DNA of 64,000 nt from Acholeplasmataceae bacterium UBA2284 (GCA_002345705.1 DDWO01000005.1:62001-126000); one strand, 5' to 3'; positions 17,972-27,974 are shown, counted from the stretch's first letter. Numbers and translations: made by a program. Notes: generated from the sequence alone by a model not told the origin.

Positions 17972-18889
17972 ATGATGATAAAAAGAGTAACCATATTTAT
18001 CATTTTATTGAGTGTTACTTTTTTTGCATTCAGTTTAAGTTTTAAATCACATGCAATGTATGATATACCAGAGATTAGAATATACATTAGTAAAGCATCT
18101 AATAGCAATATAGATTATGAGGACATACACGTAGAACTCATGGTTCTTAAATCGGATTTTAATGAAATTTATATAAACTCAACGATTAATGAGTCTTATA
18201 TGGCTTATTACCCAAATTATTTAAATTATACACATCTTGAAGATGATACCGAGATCAGTTATTTTGCATATATAGACCAATCTTCTATATCACGATATAA
18301 TGATGAAATTAGTTATAGTGATACACATTGGGAAATCGGTAGTATTACTTACTTAAGATTAATTATGTTTACTTCAGATGGAACTATTTTAGCTAGATCA
18401 GAGTTATATAAGCATACGGACAGGTATGATTCAGGTGCACGAGATATTTATTATGCTAATTTTGATAATCATACGTTTAGACAAACTGTTCAAGACAGCA
18501 TAACTCAAAGCTTAATTAAATTATTTTTACTTTCGGTATTGATTTTTGGAGTAATTTTTATAGGTACTGTTTTTTTGATTCGGGGATTAAAAACACGATT
18601 CAGTGTTCTTCTTAAAGTAGAGTATAAGGATCTAAGTAAAACCAGAAAGATAGATGTTTCATTCCTATTTTTTGGATATGCTCTTAGTGCTTATTTCTAT
18701 ATAATAGTTTTCAATCAAGCAGTTGTTAATTCTATTTTGGTCGCTACATTGATATTTCTCATATGGAATGCAATCAATTATTTCACTTTAGTTAAAAAAG
18801 AGTCTAGAAAAAAATACTTGATTGTAGGGATCATTTTATATCTTATCTTCAGTATAATTATTTTCATATCGTTGAAAATCCTTTCGTGA
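17972..18889 (+). CDS. Signal-peptide membrane protein, paralogue A
   Basis: A 305-residue protein with an N-terminal signal/anchor (IKRVTIFIILLSVTFFAFSL). An extracytoplasmic domain of about 150 residues contains EDIHVELMVLKSDFNE and ITYLRLIMF. Four membrane helices end it. The paralogue at 19054 shares these motifs almost word for word, so the pair arose by tandem duplication. The start is the ATG at 17972, just after GGGGG; the ORF-opening ATG at 17942 precedes the ribosome site. No homologous family is recognised. The promoter matches that of paralogue B, so joint regulation is likely. Confidence 0.7.
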   Translation: MMIKRVTIFIILLSVTFFAFSLSFKSHAMYDIPEIRIYISKASNSNIDYEDIHVELMVLKSDFNEIYINSTINESYMAYYPNYLNYTHLEDDTEISYFAYIDQSSISRYNDEISYSDTHWEIGSITYLRLIMFTSDGTILARSELYKHTDRYDSGARDIYYANFDNHTFRQTVQDSITQSLIKLFLLSVLIFGVIFIGTVFLIRGLKTRFSVLLKVEYKDLSKTRKIDVSFLFFGYALSAYFYIIVFNQAVVNSILVATLIFLIWNAINYFTLVKKESRKKYLIVGIILYLIFSIIIFISLKILS

Positions 18890-18993
18890 CAAGTCTAATT
18901 ATTCATACGAGCAGATTTTTAGGACTGTATGACATCTAAGGGTTAATTCTCTTTATAGGCCTACAGCCTTCTTATTCCTTAATCAATAGATAA

Positions 18994-19022
18994 TTGTCAA
19001 ATGTTATCCAAAGTGATAGAAT
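18994..19022 (+). promoter_or_regulatory. Promoter of the second paralogous membrane gene
   Basis: -35 TTGTCA (18994-18999), a 17-base spacer and extended -10 TGATAGAAT (19014-19022). The bases just after it (ATGAACAAGA) are also shared with the leader of paralogue A. Confidence 0.6.
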
Positions 19023-19053
19023 ATGAACAAGAAGTTTCATAATGGGGGATCAT

Positions 19054-19992
19054 ATGAAAATTAAAAAAGTAACTATTTTTATTCTTCTAATTAGCGCTCT
19101 ATTTATATTTTTAAATTTAAGGCTTGAATCTATCGCTTCAATCGACCTCGAACGAGGTATTACTATTTCTATCAGTTATGATTCGAACGACAATATAGAT
19201 ATAGAAGATATTCATGTTGAACTCATGGTTCTTAAATCGGATTTCAATGAATATCAGACATATTCATCCATTAGTGAAGAATATAAAGCAACATATCCAA
19301 ATTATGAAAGTTATACACACCTTGAAGAAGATAATGAAATGAGTTATCTAGCATTCGTACTAGGGACATATATTTCTGAAAGTGGAAATGTAATTTTTTA
19401 TAATAATGAGTTTAGGGCAGAGGATAGTATTACTTATTTAAGACTCATTATGTTTAAAACAGATGGCACTATTTTAGCAACCTCACAGCTTTTTTTGCAC
19501 AATGAACCAAATCAAGATTCATATTATAGTCGTAGTTATGAGATTGATTATGCAAACTTAGAGTTTTTTCAATTAGGACCAACTGAAACCATTGGTGTTT
19601 TTGCAGCTCTGTTTTTTCTACTCATGATAGTTGCTGCTGCTTTTTTATTAGTTTTTATGGGAGCTTTGATTTGGCTTTCCAAAACAGGTCTTTCTTCATT
19701 GCTTGAAATCAAGTACAAAAAACCCATAGGGACAATGATTTTTGATTCACTCTACATTATTTCAAGTGTAATTTTAATTTATTTTGTCTATATTAGAAGA
19801 TTGATTTCTACATGGCAGATTGCTGTTTTATGGACAACCTTGATATTTTTGGTTTGGAATTTAATTAATTTTTTCTTCTTAGCCCAAAAAGACACAAGAA
19901 AAAAATATTGGATTATTTTAATGGTGACCCTGATTATTTCCGGTTTATTCACATGGCTCATTATTAGTCAATCATTTTTAATGATTATATAA
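19054..19992 (+). CDS. Signal-peptide membrane protein, paralogue B
   Basis: A 312-residue protein organised like paralogue A: signal segment (KKVTIFILLISALFIFL), exposed domain with IEDIHVELMVLKSDFNEYQ and SITYLRLIMFKTDGTILA, then four helices. The strongest identity with paralogue A is in the exposed domain; the transmembrane part has drifted further. The start is the ATG at 19054; the GGGGG ribosome site lies in the preceding codons of the open frame. It ends at a strong terminator (20014-20046). Function unknown. Confidence 0.7.
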   Translation: MKIKKVTIFILLISALFIFLNLRLESIASIDLERGITISISYDSNDNIDIEDIHVELMVLKSDFNEYQTYSSISEEYKATYPNYESYTHLEEDNEMSYLAFVLGTYISESGNVIFYNNEFRAEDSITYLRLIMFKTDGTILATSQLFLHNEPNQDSYYSRSYEIDYANLEFFQLGPTETIGVFAALFFLLMIVAAAFLLVFMGALIWLSKTGLSSLLEIKYKKPIGTMIFDSLYIISSVILIYFVYIRRLISTWQIAVLWTTLIFLVWNLINFFFLAQKDTRKKYWIILMVTLIISGLFTWLIISQSFLMII

Positions 19993-20013
19993 AAAATATT
20001 GGATTTATAGTTT

Positions 20014-20046
20014 GTGTTGCATGATTTTTGTGCAACACCTTTTTAT
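20014..20046 (+). terminator. Intrinsic terminator
   Basis: An 8-bp perfect stem GTGTTGCA / TGCAACAC with a nine-base loop, then CTTTTTATTTTT. Confidence 0.8.
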
Positions 20047-20098
20047 TTTTGTTAAGTAAACTTAAAAAATATTTCAAATAAAAAAATGCATTTAGGTA

Positions 20099-20127
20099 TT
20101 GTGTGACGAATAGTACTGTGTTATAAT
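20099..20127 (+). promoter_or_regulatory. Promoter of the PadR-HAAS-ABC operon
   Basis: Extended -10 TGTTATAAT (20119-20127) with a weak -35 TTGTGT (20099-20104) at 17 bases spacing, 21 bases before the PadR start. Confidence 0.5.
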
Positions 20128-20148
20128 TGTGTCGAAGGGAGTGATACT

Positions 20149-20523
20149 ATGAATGCACAGTTTAAACGTGGAATCATTGAGCTATGTGTTTTATCAGTCT
20201 TAGTGGAAAAGGATAATTATGGTTATGAAATCATTAATCAACTATCTGAACACATCAATGTCAATGAGAACACGATTTACCCTATTTTAAGAAGATTAAC
20301 AACTGAGAATTATTTTCAAACCTATTTAGAAGAGTCAAATGAAGGTGCTCCGCGCAAGTACTATCAGATGACAGAGAAGGGATTCATCTATTATTTGAAG
20401 TTAAGAGAAGAATGGGATGAGTTTATTGGTGGTGTTTACCACGTTATTAACCAAGGAGGAAAAAAGAATGAAGAAATTTTTAGAAGATTTAAAGAAAGAA
20501 CTTCAGAAACGAAACTTAAGTAG
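20149..20523 (+). CDS. PadR-family transcriptional regulator
   Basis: A 124-residue winged-helix repressor. The N-terminal block KRGIIELCVLSVLVEKDNYGYEI (in two parts) and NENTIYPILRRLTTENYF are the PadR DNA-binding signature; GAPRKYYQMTEKG is the wing. PadR proteins normally repress their own operon and neighbouring exporter genes. The gene overlaps the next one (HAAS protein) by 56 bases, a common PadR-HAAS arrangement, so it very likely controls that protein and the downstream ABC pair. Ribosome site AAGGGAG is well placed. Confidence 0.92.
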   Translation: MNAQFKRGIIELCVLSVLVEKDNYGYEIINQLSEHINVNENTIYPILRRLTTENYFQTYLEESNEGAPRKYYQMTEKGFIYYLKLREEWDEFIGGVYHVINQGGKKNEEIFRRFKERTSETKLK

Positions 20524-21433
20524 CGAGGATATCGAAGAAATCCTAGCAGATCATGAAGAGATGATTCAAAGTGCACTTCAACAAGGATTATCAGAAGAAG
20601 AACTGAATTCAAGATTCGGTGACCCAGTGTCCTTAGCAGATGAGCTTGCAGATACTAGTGGTGAAAGAGTTGAAGCGAAACAAGCTAAATATGACAATTA
20701 TCAATTATATAAGACTTTCACAGTGAAATCAGCTACCCTTGACATTGATAGTTCATTGGTTTCAGAAAACATAACCTATCAAGCATCAGAAGATGATTCT
20801 TTAAGAGTCTATTATCAAGGTAAAGCAAAGATTGAAGATTATGAAATATCTTTTGATGATAATGTTTTTAAGATTGCTGCACCAAAGAAAATCGGATTTT
20901 TATTCATGAGATCCTATACAGATGATATGAATTTTATTGTCGAAGTACCAAAGACTGCAATCATTAAAAACTTCTCTTTAAAGGGAGTAAGCTCTAATCT
21001 TAAGGTATTAAACTTAGCAAGCAAAGATTTCGCCCTATCAACAACGAGCGGTGATGTAACACTTACCAATGTGAAATTAGATGTTGCGAAGTGGAATACC
21101 GTTTCAGGCGATATGCATGTAAGCAATTCTCAAATTGACATACTTGCATCATCTCAAGTAAGTGGAGATTTATTTATGAATCATGTAGATTTTTTAGGTA
21201 ATATTAGATTAAATACAGTCTCTGGTGATGTAAAGATTGAAAACTCATCAGGTGGTAAGACTTGTGAATTTAGTTCTGTAAGTGGAGACTTAAAGGGAAC
21301 TGAATTCTATCCAGAAAAGCTATCCTTAAAATCAGTATCAGGTGATGTTACAATTCACAATAGATCTGAAGATAAAAAGATAGATGATGTTAAAAGTAAA
21401 TCAGTATCAGGTAAAGTAGTTATTAAAAATTAG
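20468..21433 (+). CDS. HAAS/DUF1700 domain plus DUF4097 beta-helix protein
   Basis: A 321-residue protein. Residues about 1-62 form the helical HAAS (DUF1700) domain, with FLEDLKKELQ, EEILADHEEMI and SRFGDPVSLADELA, which accompanies PadR regulators. From about residue 75 the protein is a DUF4097 right-handed beta-strand repeat with recurring VSGD steps (TTSGDVTL, TVSGDMHV, VSGDLFM, TVSGDVKI, VSGDLKG, VSGDVTI, VSGKVVI). No membrane segment is visible, so it acts in or at the inner face of the membrane. The start is ATG 20468 after AAGGAGG; it overlaps padR. It is probably the signalling partner of the PadR regulator. Confidence 0.88.
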   Translation: MKKFLEDLKKELQKRNLSSEDIEEILADHEEMIQSALQQGLSEEELNSRFGDPVSLADELADTSGERVEAKQAKYDNYQLYKTFTVKSATLDIDSSLVSENITYQASEDDSLRVYYQGKAKIEDYEISFDDNVFKIAAPKKIGFLFMRSYTDDMNFIVEVPKTAIIKNFSLKGVSSNLKVLNLASKDFALSTTSGDVTLTNVKLDVAKWNTVSGDMHVSNSQIDILASSQVSGDLFMNHVDFLGNIRLNTVSGDVKIENSSGGKTCEFSSVSGDLKGTEFYPEKLSLKSVSGDVTIHNRSEDKKIDDVKSKSVSGKVVIKN

Positions 21434-21502
21434 AAAATTATAAAGCATTTTATTCGAAAAACATAAATCATTAGGAATAAAATGTGATTGGGAGATGATC
21501 GC

Positions 21503-23149
21503 ATGAAAGAAATGTTATTAGAAAATAAAAAAATGTTCACGATTTACGTGCTAGCTTGTTTCATACCCGTAGTTACACAGTTGTTGCAAATGTTTACGCT
21601 AGCAATGATCGTTGAAACAGTTGAAAGACAAACACCAGAATTCTTTCGGCTAACGATTTATGTAGTTATTGGATTTCTAATCTTAAGCGCACTGTTTTTT
21701 ATTGCATCCCGCATGATGCGTATTGCATTCATGCGTGACATCCTACTAAAGATTCGTGTTCGAGCATTTGATAAAATCTTAAACATGAACTATCGAAACT
21801 TCTCTAAGAAGTCTAGAGATGTATATATTTCAAATTTAATGAACGATATTAATACATTTGAAAATAATTTCTTCTTAGCTTTAATTAATGTTATTTTTAG
21901 ATTTGGGTATTATATAGTAACGATGGCAATACTCTTTGTAGTTAACTGGCAAATTGGTGTAATTATCTTTGTTATTTCATGGATTTTATTAGGTATTAGT
22001 AAGCTTTATGAGAAAAAAACAGTAAAATTGCAAGAACAGGTATCCACAGAGAATGAAAAGTTTACCGTAGAAGCATCTAATACGTTTAATGGTCTTGAAA
22101 TATTAAAATTGAACAATATTGAAGATAAGTTCCTTAAGAAAAGTAAAGCACAAATTAGAACACTCGAAAATGGAAAGATGAAGTTTAATCTATATAGATC
22201 TCTCCAGGAGAATTCAAATCAAGCAGTTGGTACGATGATTATGTTTGGATTGATTATCTTTTTGATGTATCGTCCAGATTCAGTTAGAGTAGGTTATGGA
22301 GAATTATTTCTCACAATCACATTGGCATCGAACTCACTTTTCCCATTAATTACTATACTACCACTCATTAATACCATCAAATCATCAAAGGCAATCTTTG
22401 ATAAGATAACAATACCAGAGCATGTAGAAGTAGAAAAGAACGGAAGACCAAATCAGTTTTTATTTAATCATGAAATCGAAGTAAAGAACCTAAAGTTCTC
22501 TTACGGTGAAAAAACTATTTTTCAATCATTAGATTTTAAGATTGAAAAGGGTAAGAAATATTTGATTAAGGGTCCAAGTGGATCAGGAAAGTCAACACTC
22601 ATCAAACTCCTTTCTATGGCATATGATGAATATGAAGGTATGATCACAGTCGATGGAGTTGACCTAAAAGACATTAAGCTTAACAGCTTTAATGATAAGG
22701 TATCCTATATTTATCAGGATGTATTTCTATTTGAAGCGACATTCTATGAAAACATTTCGTTATTTAAGGATTTAGATCGAAATTGGGTTCTAGAAGCAGC
22801 TAAAATGGCAGGTCTTGAAGAGCTACTCAATCAACAAGAACATGGTCTAGATGAAATGATTAGTGAAAATGGGAAAAACCTTTCTGGTGGAGAACGTCAA
22901 AGAATTTCAATAGCTAGAGCATTATGTAAGAAGTCAGATATTTTATTTGTTGATGAAGCAACCTCAGCTCTAAACGATGAATTAGGTCGTGCTATTGAAC
23001 AATCCATACTTAGCCTAGATCAAACTGTAATCGCAATTAGTCATAAATATTTTGAAGGCATAACTAATCAGTATGATTATGTCTTAGAAATAAAGGATGG
23101 ATACTTAAACCAATATACTGCAAGTGAATACTTTGAGGAGGCGGTTTAA
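21503..23149 (+). CDS. ABC exporter half-transporter 1 (permease plus ATPase)
   Basis: This 548-residue protein has an N-terminal six-helix permease (about 1-290) and a C-terminal nucleotide-binding domain. Walker A is GPSGSGKST, the signature LSGGERQR, Walker B ILFVDEATS, and a His switch lies in ISHKY. It is a type-IV (exporter) fold. The start is ATG 21503 after GGGAGA, not the upstream TTG. Its stop is one base before the start of the second half-transporter, so the two form a heterodimer. The substrate could be a peptide, lipid or drug. It is under likely PadR control. Confidence 0.9.
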   Translation: MKEMLLENKKMFTIYVLACFIPVVTQLLQMFTLAMIVETVERQTPEFFRLTIYVVIGFLILSALFFIASRMMRIAFMRDILLKIRVRAFDKILNMNYRNFSKKSRDVYISNLMNDINTFENNFFLALINVIFRFGYYIVTMAILFVVNWQIGVIIFVISWILLGISKLYEKKTVKLQEQVSTENEKFTVEASNTFNGLEILKLNNIEDKFLKKSKAQIRTLENGKMKFNLYRSLQENSNQAVGTMIMFGLIIFLMYRPDSVRVGYGELFLTITLASNSLFPLITILPLINTIKSSKAIFDKITIPEHVEVEKNGRPNQFLFNHEIEVKNLKFSYGEKTIFQSLDFKIEKGKKYLIKGPSGSGKSTLIKLLSMAYDEYEGMITVDGVDLKDIKLNSFNDKVSYIYQDVFLFEATFYENISLFKDLDRNWVLEAAKMAGLEELLNQQEHGLDEMISENGKNLSGGERQRISIARALCKKSDILFVDEATSALNDELGRAIEQSILSLDQTVIAISHKYFEGITNQYDYVLEIKDGYLNQYTASEYFEEAV

Positions 23150-23150
23150 G

Positions 23151-24770
23151 ATGAAGAGAAAATTAAAATATTTTAAAAAGTTTTATTTGGTTGTCATTGG
23201 GAATTTAATTGGAGGCTTTGTAGCATTTCAATTATCATTTTCGATGCTAGATATGATCAATATAGCGATTGAACAAAATTGGGAACTATTTTGGCCAACG
23301 ACTATTCCAATGATTATTTATGCATTACTAATATTTCCATCCTCTATGTTTAACGCATATGCTAGAAGCTATTTCTTAAAAGATGCGATGACACATATGA
23401 AGACGGATTATATGAAATTAGTATTTGGAAAAAATATTAATGAATTTCAAAAGGAAAATAATTCAGCATACGTATCAGCATTAACCAATGATTTCAATTT
23501 GATTGAAACAGATTACTTCCAAAGTATTATTGGATTAACAGAATCAGCAATAGGGTTTGCTACTGGTATTATTATATTCGCGAAAATTAGTCCTGTCATT
23601 CTATTCATTGGTTTTGGTGTGATTGTCATCAATGGTTTACTATCAAGTATTGTATCCAAACCGGTTCAAAAGCATAATAAGGAAAGAAGCGTTTTATTTA
23701 GCGGATATAGTGGATTTGTTAAGGAAGTTTTATCGGCATTCAACATTATTAAAAATAATGGCTTAGAAGATCGAGTAAGAAAAAATTTCTATCAAAAGAG
23801 TGAAGGTGTTCAGCAAAAGAAATATGTCATTGACAAGATCATGTCATTTATCTTTGCTGCACAAACTGCAAATTTCAATATTATTTTCTTTGGCTTAATG
23901 CTATTTGTATCAAACCTTGCAATTCAAGGTGTAATTACATTTGCTGGTATAGCTGTTGTAGCAACCAATATTGATCGTTTAATTTGGCCAATTCAAGTTG
24001 TGTCTGAATCGATTCCAAAGATTCAATCAGTTAAAGCAATATTTAAGAGAATTGATGAAACGATGGTGAATAAAGAAACGCATGTGGAAACAGAAGAGTT
24101 TGATGAGTTTAAGAAAAACATTGAATTTAAGAATGTTACATTTGCATATGACGATCATACCGTATTAAAGGATATTAACCTAAACTTCGAAAAGGGAAAG
24201 AAATATTTGATTATCGGACCTAGCGGTGGTGGTAAGTCTACAGTCTTGAGATTACTTAGAAAATACTTTAATCCAAATGATGGAGATATCATTATCGATG
24301 GCGTTTCCCTAAAGGACGTTAAGAAAAATGATTATTACGGTAGAATCGCAAATATCGAACAAAACATATTCCTATTTGAAGATACCATTAGAAACAACCT
24401 AACATTATATAAGGACTATTCAGATGAAGAACTAGAGAATGCTATTAAAAAGGCTGGTCTTAAGGATTTCATTGATAGTAACCCAGAGGGTCTTGATTAT
24501 AAGATCTTAGATAATGGTAAAAATATTTCTGGTGGGGAAAAGAGTAGAATCGCGATTGCGAGAGGCTTAATCAATAATGCGAATATTATATTCCTAGATG
24601 AAGCATTCGCAAGCCTTGACCGAGCAAGAGTAAAAGAAATTGAAAAATCATTATTCAATTTAAAGAATGTAACCATTATTAATGTGAGCCACGTGATTAT
24701 CGAAGAGAATAAACATCTATACGATAGTGTGATTACAGTAAGAAATCAAACTGTTCACGCCAGTGCATAA
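23151..24770 (+). CDS. ABC exporter half-transporter 2 (permease plus ATPase)
   Basis: A 539-residue partner of the preceding gene with the same architecture: Walker A GPSGGGKST, signature ISGGEKSR, Walker B IIFLDEAFASLD and switch VSHVI. The signature and the residue after Walker B differ from the partner (FASLD in place of TSALN). Both sites nonetheless retain the catalytic Glu, so neither is obviously degenerate. The start is ATG 23151 with GAGGAGG in the end of the upstream gene; a longer in-frame start at 23124 is unlikely. It is the last gene of the PadR operon. Confidence 0.9.
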   Translation: MKRKLKYFKKFYLVVIGNLIGGFVAFQLSFSMLDMINIAIEQNWELFWPTTIPMIIYALLIFPSSMFNAYARSYFLKDAMTHMKTDYMKLVFGKNINEFQKENNSAYVSALTNDFNLIETDYFQSIIGLTESAIGFATGIIIFAKISPVILFIGFGVIVINGLLSSIVSKPVQKHNKERSVLFSGYSGFVKEVLSAFNIIKNNGLEDRVRKNFYQKSEGVQQKKYVIDKIMSFIFAAQTANFNIIFFGLMLFVSNLAIQGVITFAGIAVVATNIDRLIWPIQVVSESIPKIQSVKAIFKRIDETMVNKETHVETEEFDEFKKNIEFKNVTFAYDDHTVLKDINLNFEKGKKYLIIGPSGGGKSTVLRLLRKYFNPNDGDIIIDGVSLKDVKKNDYYGRIANIEQNIFLFEDTIRNNLTLYKDYSDEELENAIKKAGLKDFIDSNPEGLDYKILDNGKNISGGEKSRIAIARGLINNANIIFLDEAFASLDRARVKEIEKSLFNLKNVTIINVSHVIIEENKHLYDSVITVRNQTVHASA

Positions 24771-24772
24771 TA

Positions 24773-24795
24773 AAAGGCCCAACAGGGCCTTTTTC
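24773..24795. terminator. Bidirectional intrinsic terminator
   Basis: AAAAGGCCC, loop AACA, GGGCCTTTTT; A and T runs on both sides serve the + ABC operon and the convergent - P-type ATPase gene. Confidence 0.8.
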
Positions 24796-24806
24796 TATGT
24801 ATTAGA

Positions 24807-27443
24807 TTATTTAAAACGTTTAAATAGCTTAGCCAATTCCCCACCAAAAAGAGGAATAATACCTAGGGATACAGCAAGTAGAAATTGTGTTATTGTTAAG
24901 TCGACGTTAGTCTTGAAAACAGTATTAATTCCTGGAACAAAAACAACGATAAAGAGTAAACCAAATCCAGCTAGAAATGCATAATTCACGTATTTATTTG
25001 AAAATGGATTCATCTTAAATATACTTGTTGTTTCACTTCTTGCTGAAAATGTTCGAAGTAATTCTCCTGTGATGATGGTGATGAATGCGAATGTTTCACC
25101 TAGCATGGCAGGACCATTAATGATAAAGGTTCCTATATAATAACTGAGTAAAACTGCAGCTGCTAAAAATACACTTTGAAAGCCTATTGTAATACCCATA
25201 AACTTATCAACGATGGTCGCGTTTGGATCATTTGGTGGTTGGTTCATGACATCTGTTTCCTTAGGTTCAAGACCTAAAGCAAATGCAGGAAGACTATCAG
25301 TGACTAAATTAATCCACAGGATTTGAATAGCTAGTAATGGAGAACCCCAACCTAAAAGCATTGCTATAAATATGAGTAAAACCTCACCAACATTACAGGA
25401 TACTAGGTAACCAACAAATTTTCTGATGTTAGCGTAAATGACACGACCCTCCTCGATTGCATCAACAATGGTCGTAAAATTATCATCCATTAAAATCATA
25501 TCTGAAGCTTCCTTAGAAACATCAGTTCCGGTTATACCCATAGCAACACCGATGTTTGCTTGTTTTAATGCAGGTGCATCATTGACACCATCACCTGTCA
25601 TTGAAGTAATTTGACCATTAGCTTGAAAAGCTTTAACGATTCTTACCTTATGGGTTGGTGATACTCTTGCAAAGATGGAGGTATGATTGACTGCAACATT
25701 GAGTTCATCATCAGTCATCAAATCTAGCTCTTCACCACTTAAGGCGATTTCATTTGGTCTTAGAATTCCTAAGGATTTACCAATTGCAGAAGCAGTTAAT
25801 TTATGATCCCCTGTAATCATAACGACTCTTATACCTGCCTTATGACATAGGGCTATAGCTGGTTTAACTTCCTCTCTTGGAGGATCGATAATTCCAACTA
25901 AACCAATATAGATCATATCCTTTTCTTCATGCATGATATTTTTATATTTATCTAATGGCTTCATAGCAAACGCTAGTACGCGAAGTGCCTTAGATGCGAG
26001 TGTTTCATTTTGCACTTCAATGCTTGATATGAAAGACTCATCGATAGGTGTAACATTTCCATCCTTTATATAATGAGTTGAAATGGAAAGAATTTGACCA
26101 ACAGCACCCTTTGTTAATAATCTTTTTCCATCCTCAAATTCATGAAGTGTACTCATTGATTTACGAACTGAATCAAATGGATATTCATCTAATCTAGGAT
26201 GTTTTTTTCTAAACTCTTGATGATTAATTCCATTTTTTTCAGCAAGTGTTACAAGCGCTAGTTCTGTAGGATCTCCAATTAATACATCCTTATCAATTGA
26301 AGAGTCATTACATAAAACTCCAATTTCAGTTAATAAATCAATCGTTTTATTCTTTGAATTAATAACTCCATCAAATGAATAACCATTTCCTGTTACATCA
26401 ACCATTTGGTTTAAATCATATAATTTAGTGACAACCATCTTATTTTGAGTAAGTGTTCCTGTCTTATCTGTAGAGATGACAGTAACACTACCTAAGGTTT
26501 CTACTGCAGATAGTGCTTTAACAATTGCCTTCTTGCTTGCCATCTTTCTCATACCAAGTGCAAGGACTACGGTAATGACTGTAGGAAGCCCTTCAGGGAT
26601 AGCAGCAACTGCTAAGCTTACACTAATGATAAAGAGTTCTAGTGGGTCAAATTGATAAAGAAGACCCACAACAAAGATTAAGGCAACAACAACGATAGAT
26701 ACAATACCAAGCATTTTTCCTAATTTATCAATTTTGATTTGAAGTGGAGTGAGTGCTTCATCGACTTCATTAAGCATCGTAGCTATTTTACCGATTTCAG
26801 TCTTCATCCCAACAGATGTTACTACACCTAATCCTCTACCATAATTTACTAGAGTCGAAGAGAATGCCATGTTGATTTGATCACCAATAGATGTATGCTC
26901 AGGTAGAACCTGCTCACTATCCTTTAATACAGCTACAGATTCTCCAGTTAATGTAGACTCATCAATCTTTAAATTGATTGTTTCTACAAGTCTTAAATCA
27001 GCAGGAACATAGTCTCCTGATTCTAAAACAACTAAGTCGCCTACAACAAGCTCTGTAATCTCTATCGTTATTAGCTTATTATTTCTCCACACCTTAGCAT
27101 GTGGTCTACTCATTTGTTTTAGCGCTTCAACGGCATTATTCGCTTTTCTTGCTTGAACAATACTTAATGTTGTATTGAGGATTACGATAACGAATATAAA
27201 AACACCATCGGTTATATGTCCGCTAGCAACGATACTGATTATACCCGCCAGTATTAAAAGGATATTTAAAAACTGCTTTAGTTCCTCAAAAATCATGACC
27301 AAAATGGATTTACCCTTGGTAGCGTTTAATTCATTTTTTCCATGTTTTTCAAGATTTGATAAGATTTCTTCATTGGTTAAGCCTTTATGATTGGGATAAT
27401 TTTCTTTAAGAAATTCTTCCTTTGGCTTCATGTGTGCATTCAT
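24807..27443 (-). CDS. Ca2+-type P-type ATPase
   Basis: An 878-residue type II P-ATPase. The phosphorylation motif is DKTGTLTQNKM, the actuator motif LTGES, and the hinge MTGDGVNDAPALK. The TM4 ion site AAIPEGLP and the TM6 NLVTDSLPA are those of Ca2+ pumps (SERCA/PMCA-like, such as Listeria LMCA1). An N-terminal cation ATPase domain (NYPNHKGLTNEEI) and a C-terminal four-helix domain are complete. It exports Ca2+ or a related cation from the cytosol using ATP. Start: AAGGAG is eight bases from the ATG at 27443; the GTG at 27452 is too close to it. Confidence 0.92.
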   Translation of the reverse strand: MNAHMKPKEEFLKENYPNHKGLTNEEILSNLEKHGKNELNATKGKSILVMIFEELKQFLNILLILAGIISIVASGHITDGVFIFVIVILNTTLSIVQARKANNAVEALKQMSRPHAKVWRNNKLITIEITELVVGDLVVLESGDYVPADLRLVETINLKIDESTLTGESVAVLKDSEQVLPEHTSIGDQINMAFSSTLVNYGRGLGVVTSVGMKTEIGKIATMLNEVDEALTPLQIKIDKLGKMLGIVSIVVVALIFVVGLLYQFDPLELFIISVSLAVAAIPEGLPTVITVVLALGMRKMASKKAIVKALSAVETLGSVTVISTDKTGTLTQNKMVVTKLYDLNQMVDVTGNGYSFDGVINSKNKTIDLLTEIGVLCNDSSIDKDVLIGDPTELALVTLAEKNGINHQEFRKKHPRLDEYPFDSVRKSMSTLHEFEDGKRLLTKGAVGQILSISTHYIKDGNVTPIDESFISSIEVQNETLASKALRVLAFAMKPLDKYKNIMHEEKDMIYIGLVGIIDPPREEVKPAIALCHKAGIRVVMITGDHKLTASAIGKSLGILRPNEIALSGEELDLMTDDELNVAVNHTSIFARVSPTHKVRIVKAFQANGQITSMTGDGVNDAPALKQANIGVAMGITGTDVSKEASDMILMDDNFTTIVDAIEEGRVIYANIRKFVGYLVSCNVGEVLLIFIAMLLGWGSPLLAIQILWINLVTDSLPAFALGLEPKETDVMNQPPNDPNATIVDKFMGITIGFQSVFLAAAVLLSYYIGTFIINGPAMLGETFAFITIITGELLRTFSARSETTSIFKMNPFSNKYVNYAFLAGFGLLFIVVFVPGINTVFKTNVDLTITQFLLAVSLGIIPLFGGELAKLFKRFK

Positions 27444-27596
27444 TTCATTCACTCCTTGGTGTAAATAAACTCATATATTTATTTTAGCACCAATTGATTA
27501 TATTCAATGAATAATAGGGAAGATGTGAAAAATTAGGTATATCTCCTTTATTGGGAGTAGAATAGAGGTAATAGTTATGCAAGGAGATGAAGATAG

Positions 27597-27923
27597 ATGA
27601 ATAAAAGAGTTATTACAGGTTTAATCATTGGTGCTATATTAGGTATATTTTGTGTTATAGGCGCACAGGTGAGATCTGGTTTTACCCAAAGCATATCCTA
27701 TCTATTTTCATTTTGGTATAACAGAGTTTTGATGGGATTAGTGATTGGACTATTTGGAGGTCAATATAAGCTACATCTATTATTAATTAGAGGAGCACTC
27801 CTTGGAGCTCTCGTTTCACTAGCTTTTTATAGTGCAACTGGATTCAATGATGTCATCGGATTTTTAGCTGGAATAGTCTATGGAGTGATAATTGAGTTTG
27901 TTTTGTATAAGTTCGTCAAATAG
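27597..27923 (+). CDS. Small glycine-rich membrane protein
   Basis: A 108-residue protein with three to four helices, each containing Gly-rich small-residue motifs (GLIIGAILGIF, MGLVIGLFGG, GALLGALV, GFLAGIVYGV). The ribosome site AAGGAG lies 12 bases upstream. It sits 51 bases before the AI-2E family permease in the same direction and may be co-expressed. Family not recognised. Confidence 0.68.
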   Translation: MNKRVITGLIIGAILGIFCVIGAQVRSGFTQSISYLFSFWYNRVLMGLVIGLFGGQYKLHLLLIRGALLGALVSLAFYSATGFNDVIGFLAGIVYGVIIEFVLYKFVK

Positions 27924-27974
27924 AGTAAGACTACATGATATACTATAAACAATCGTTTGAAGGGGAATGTATAT

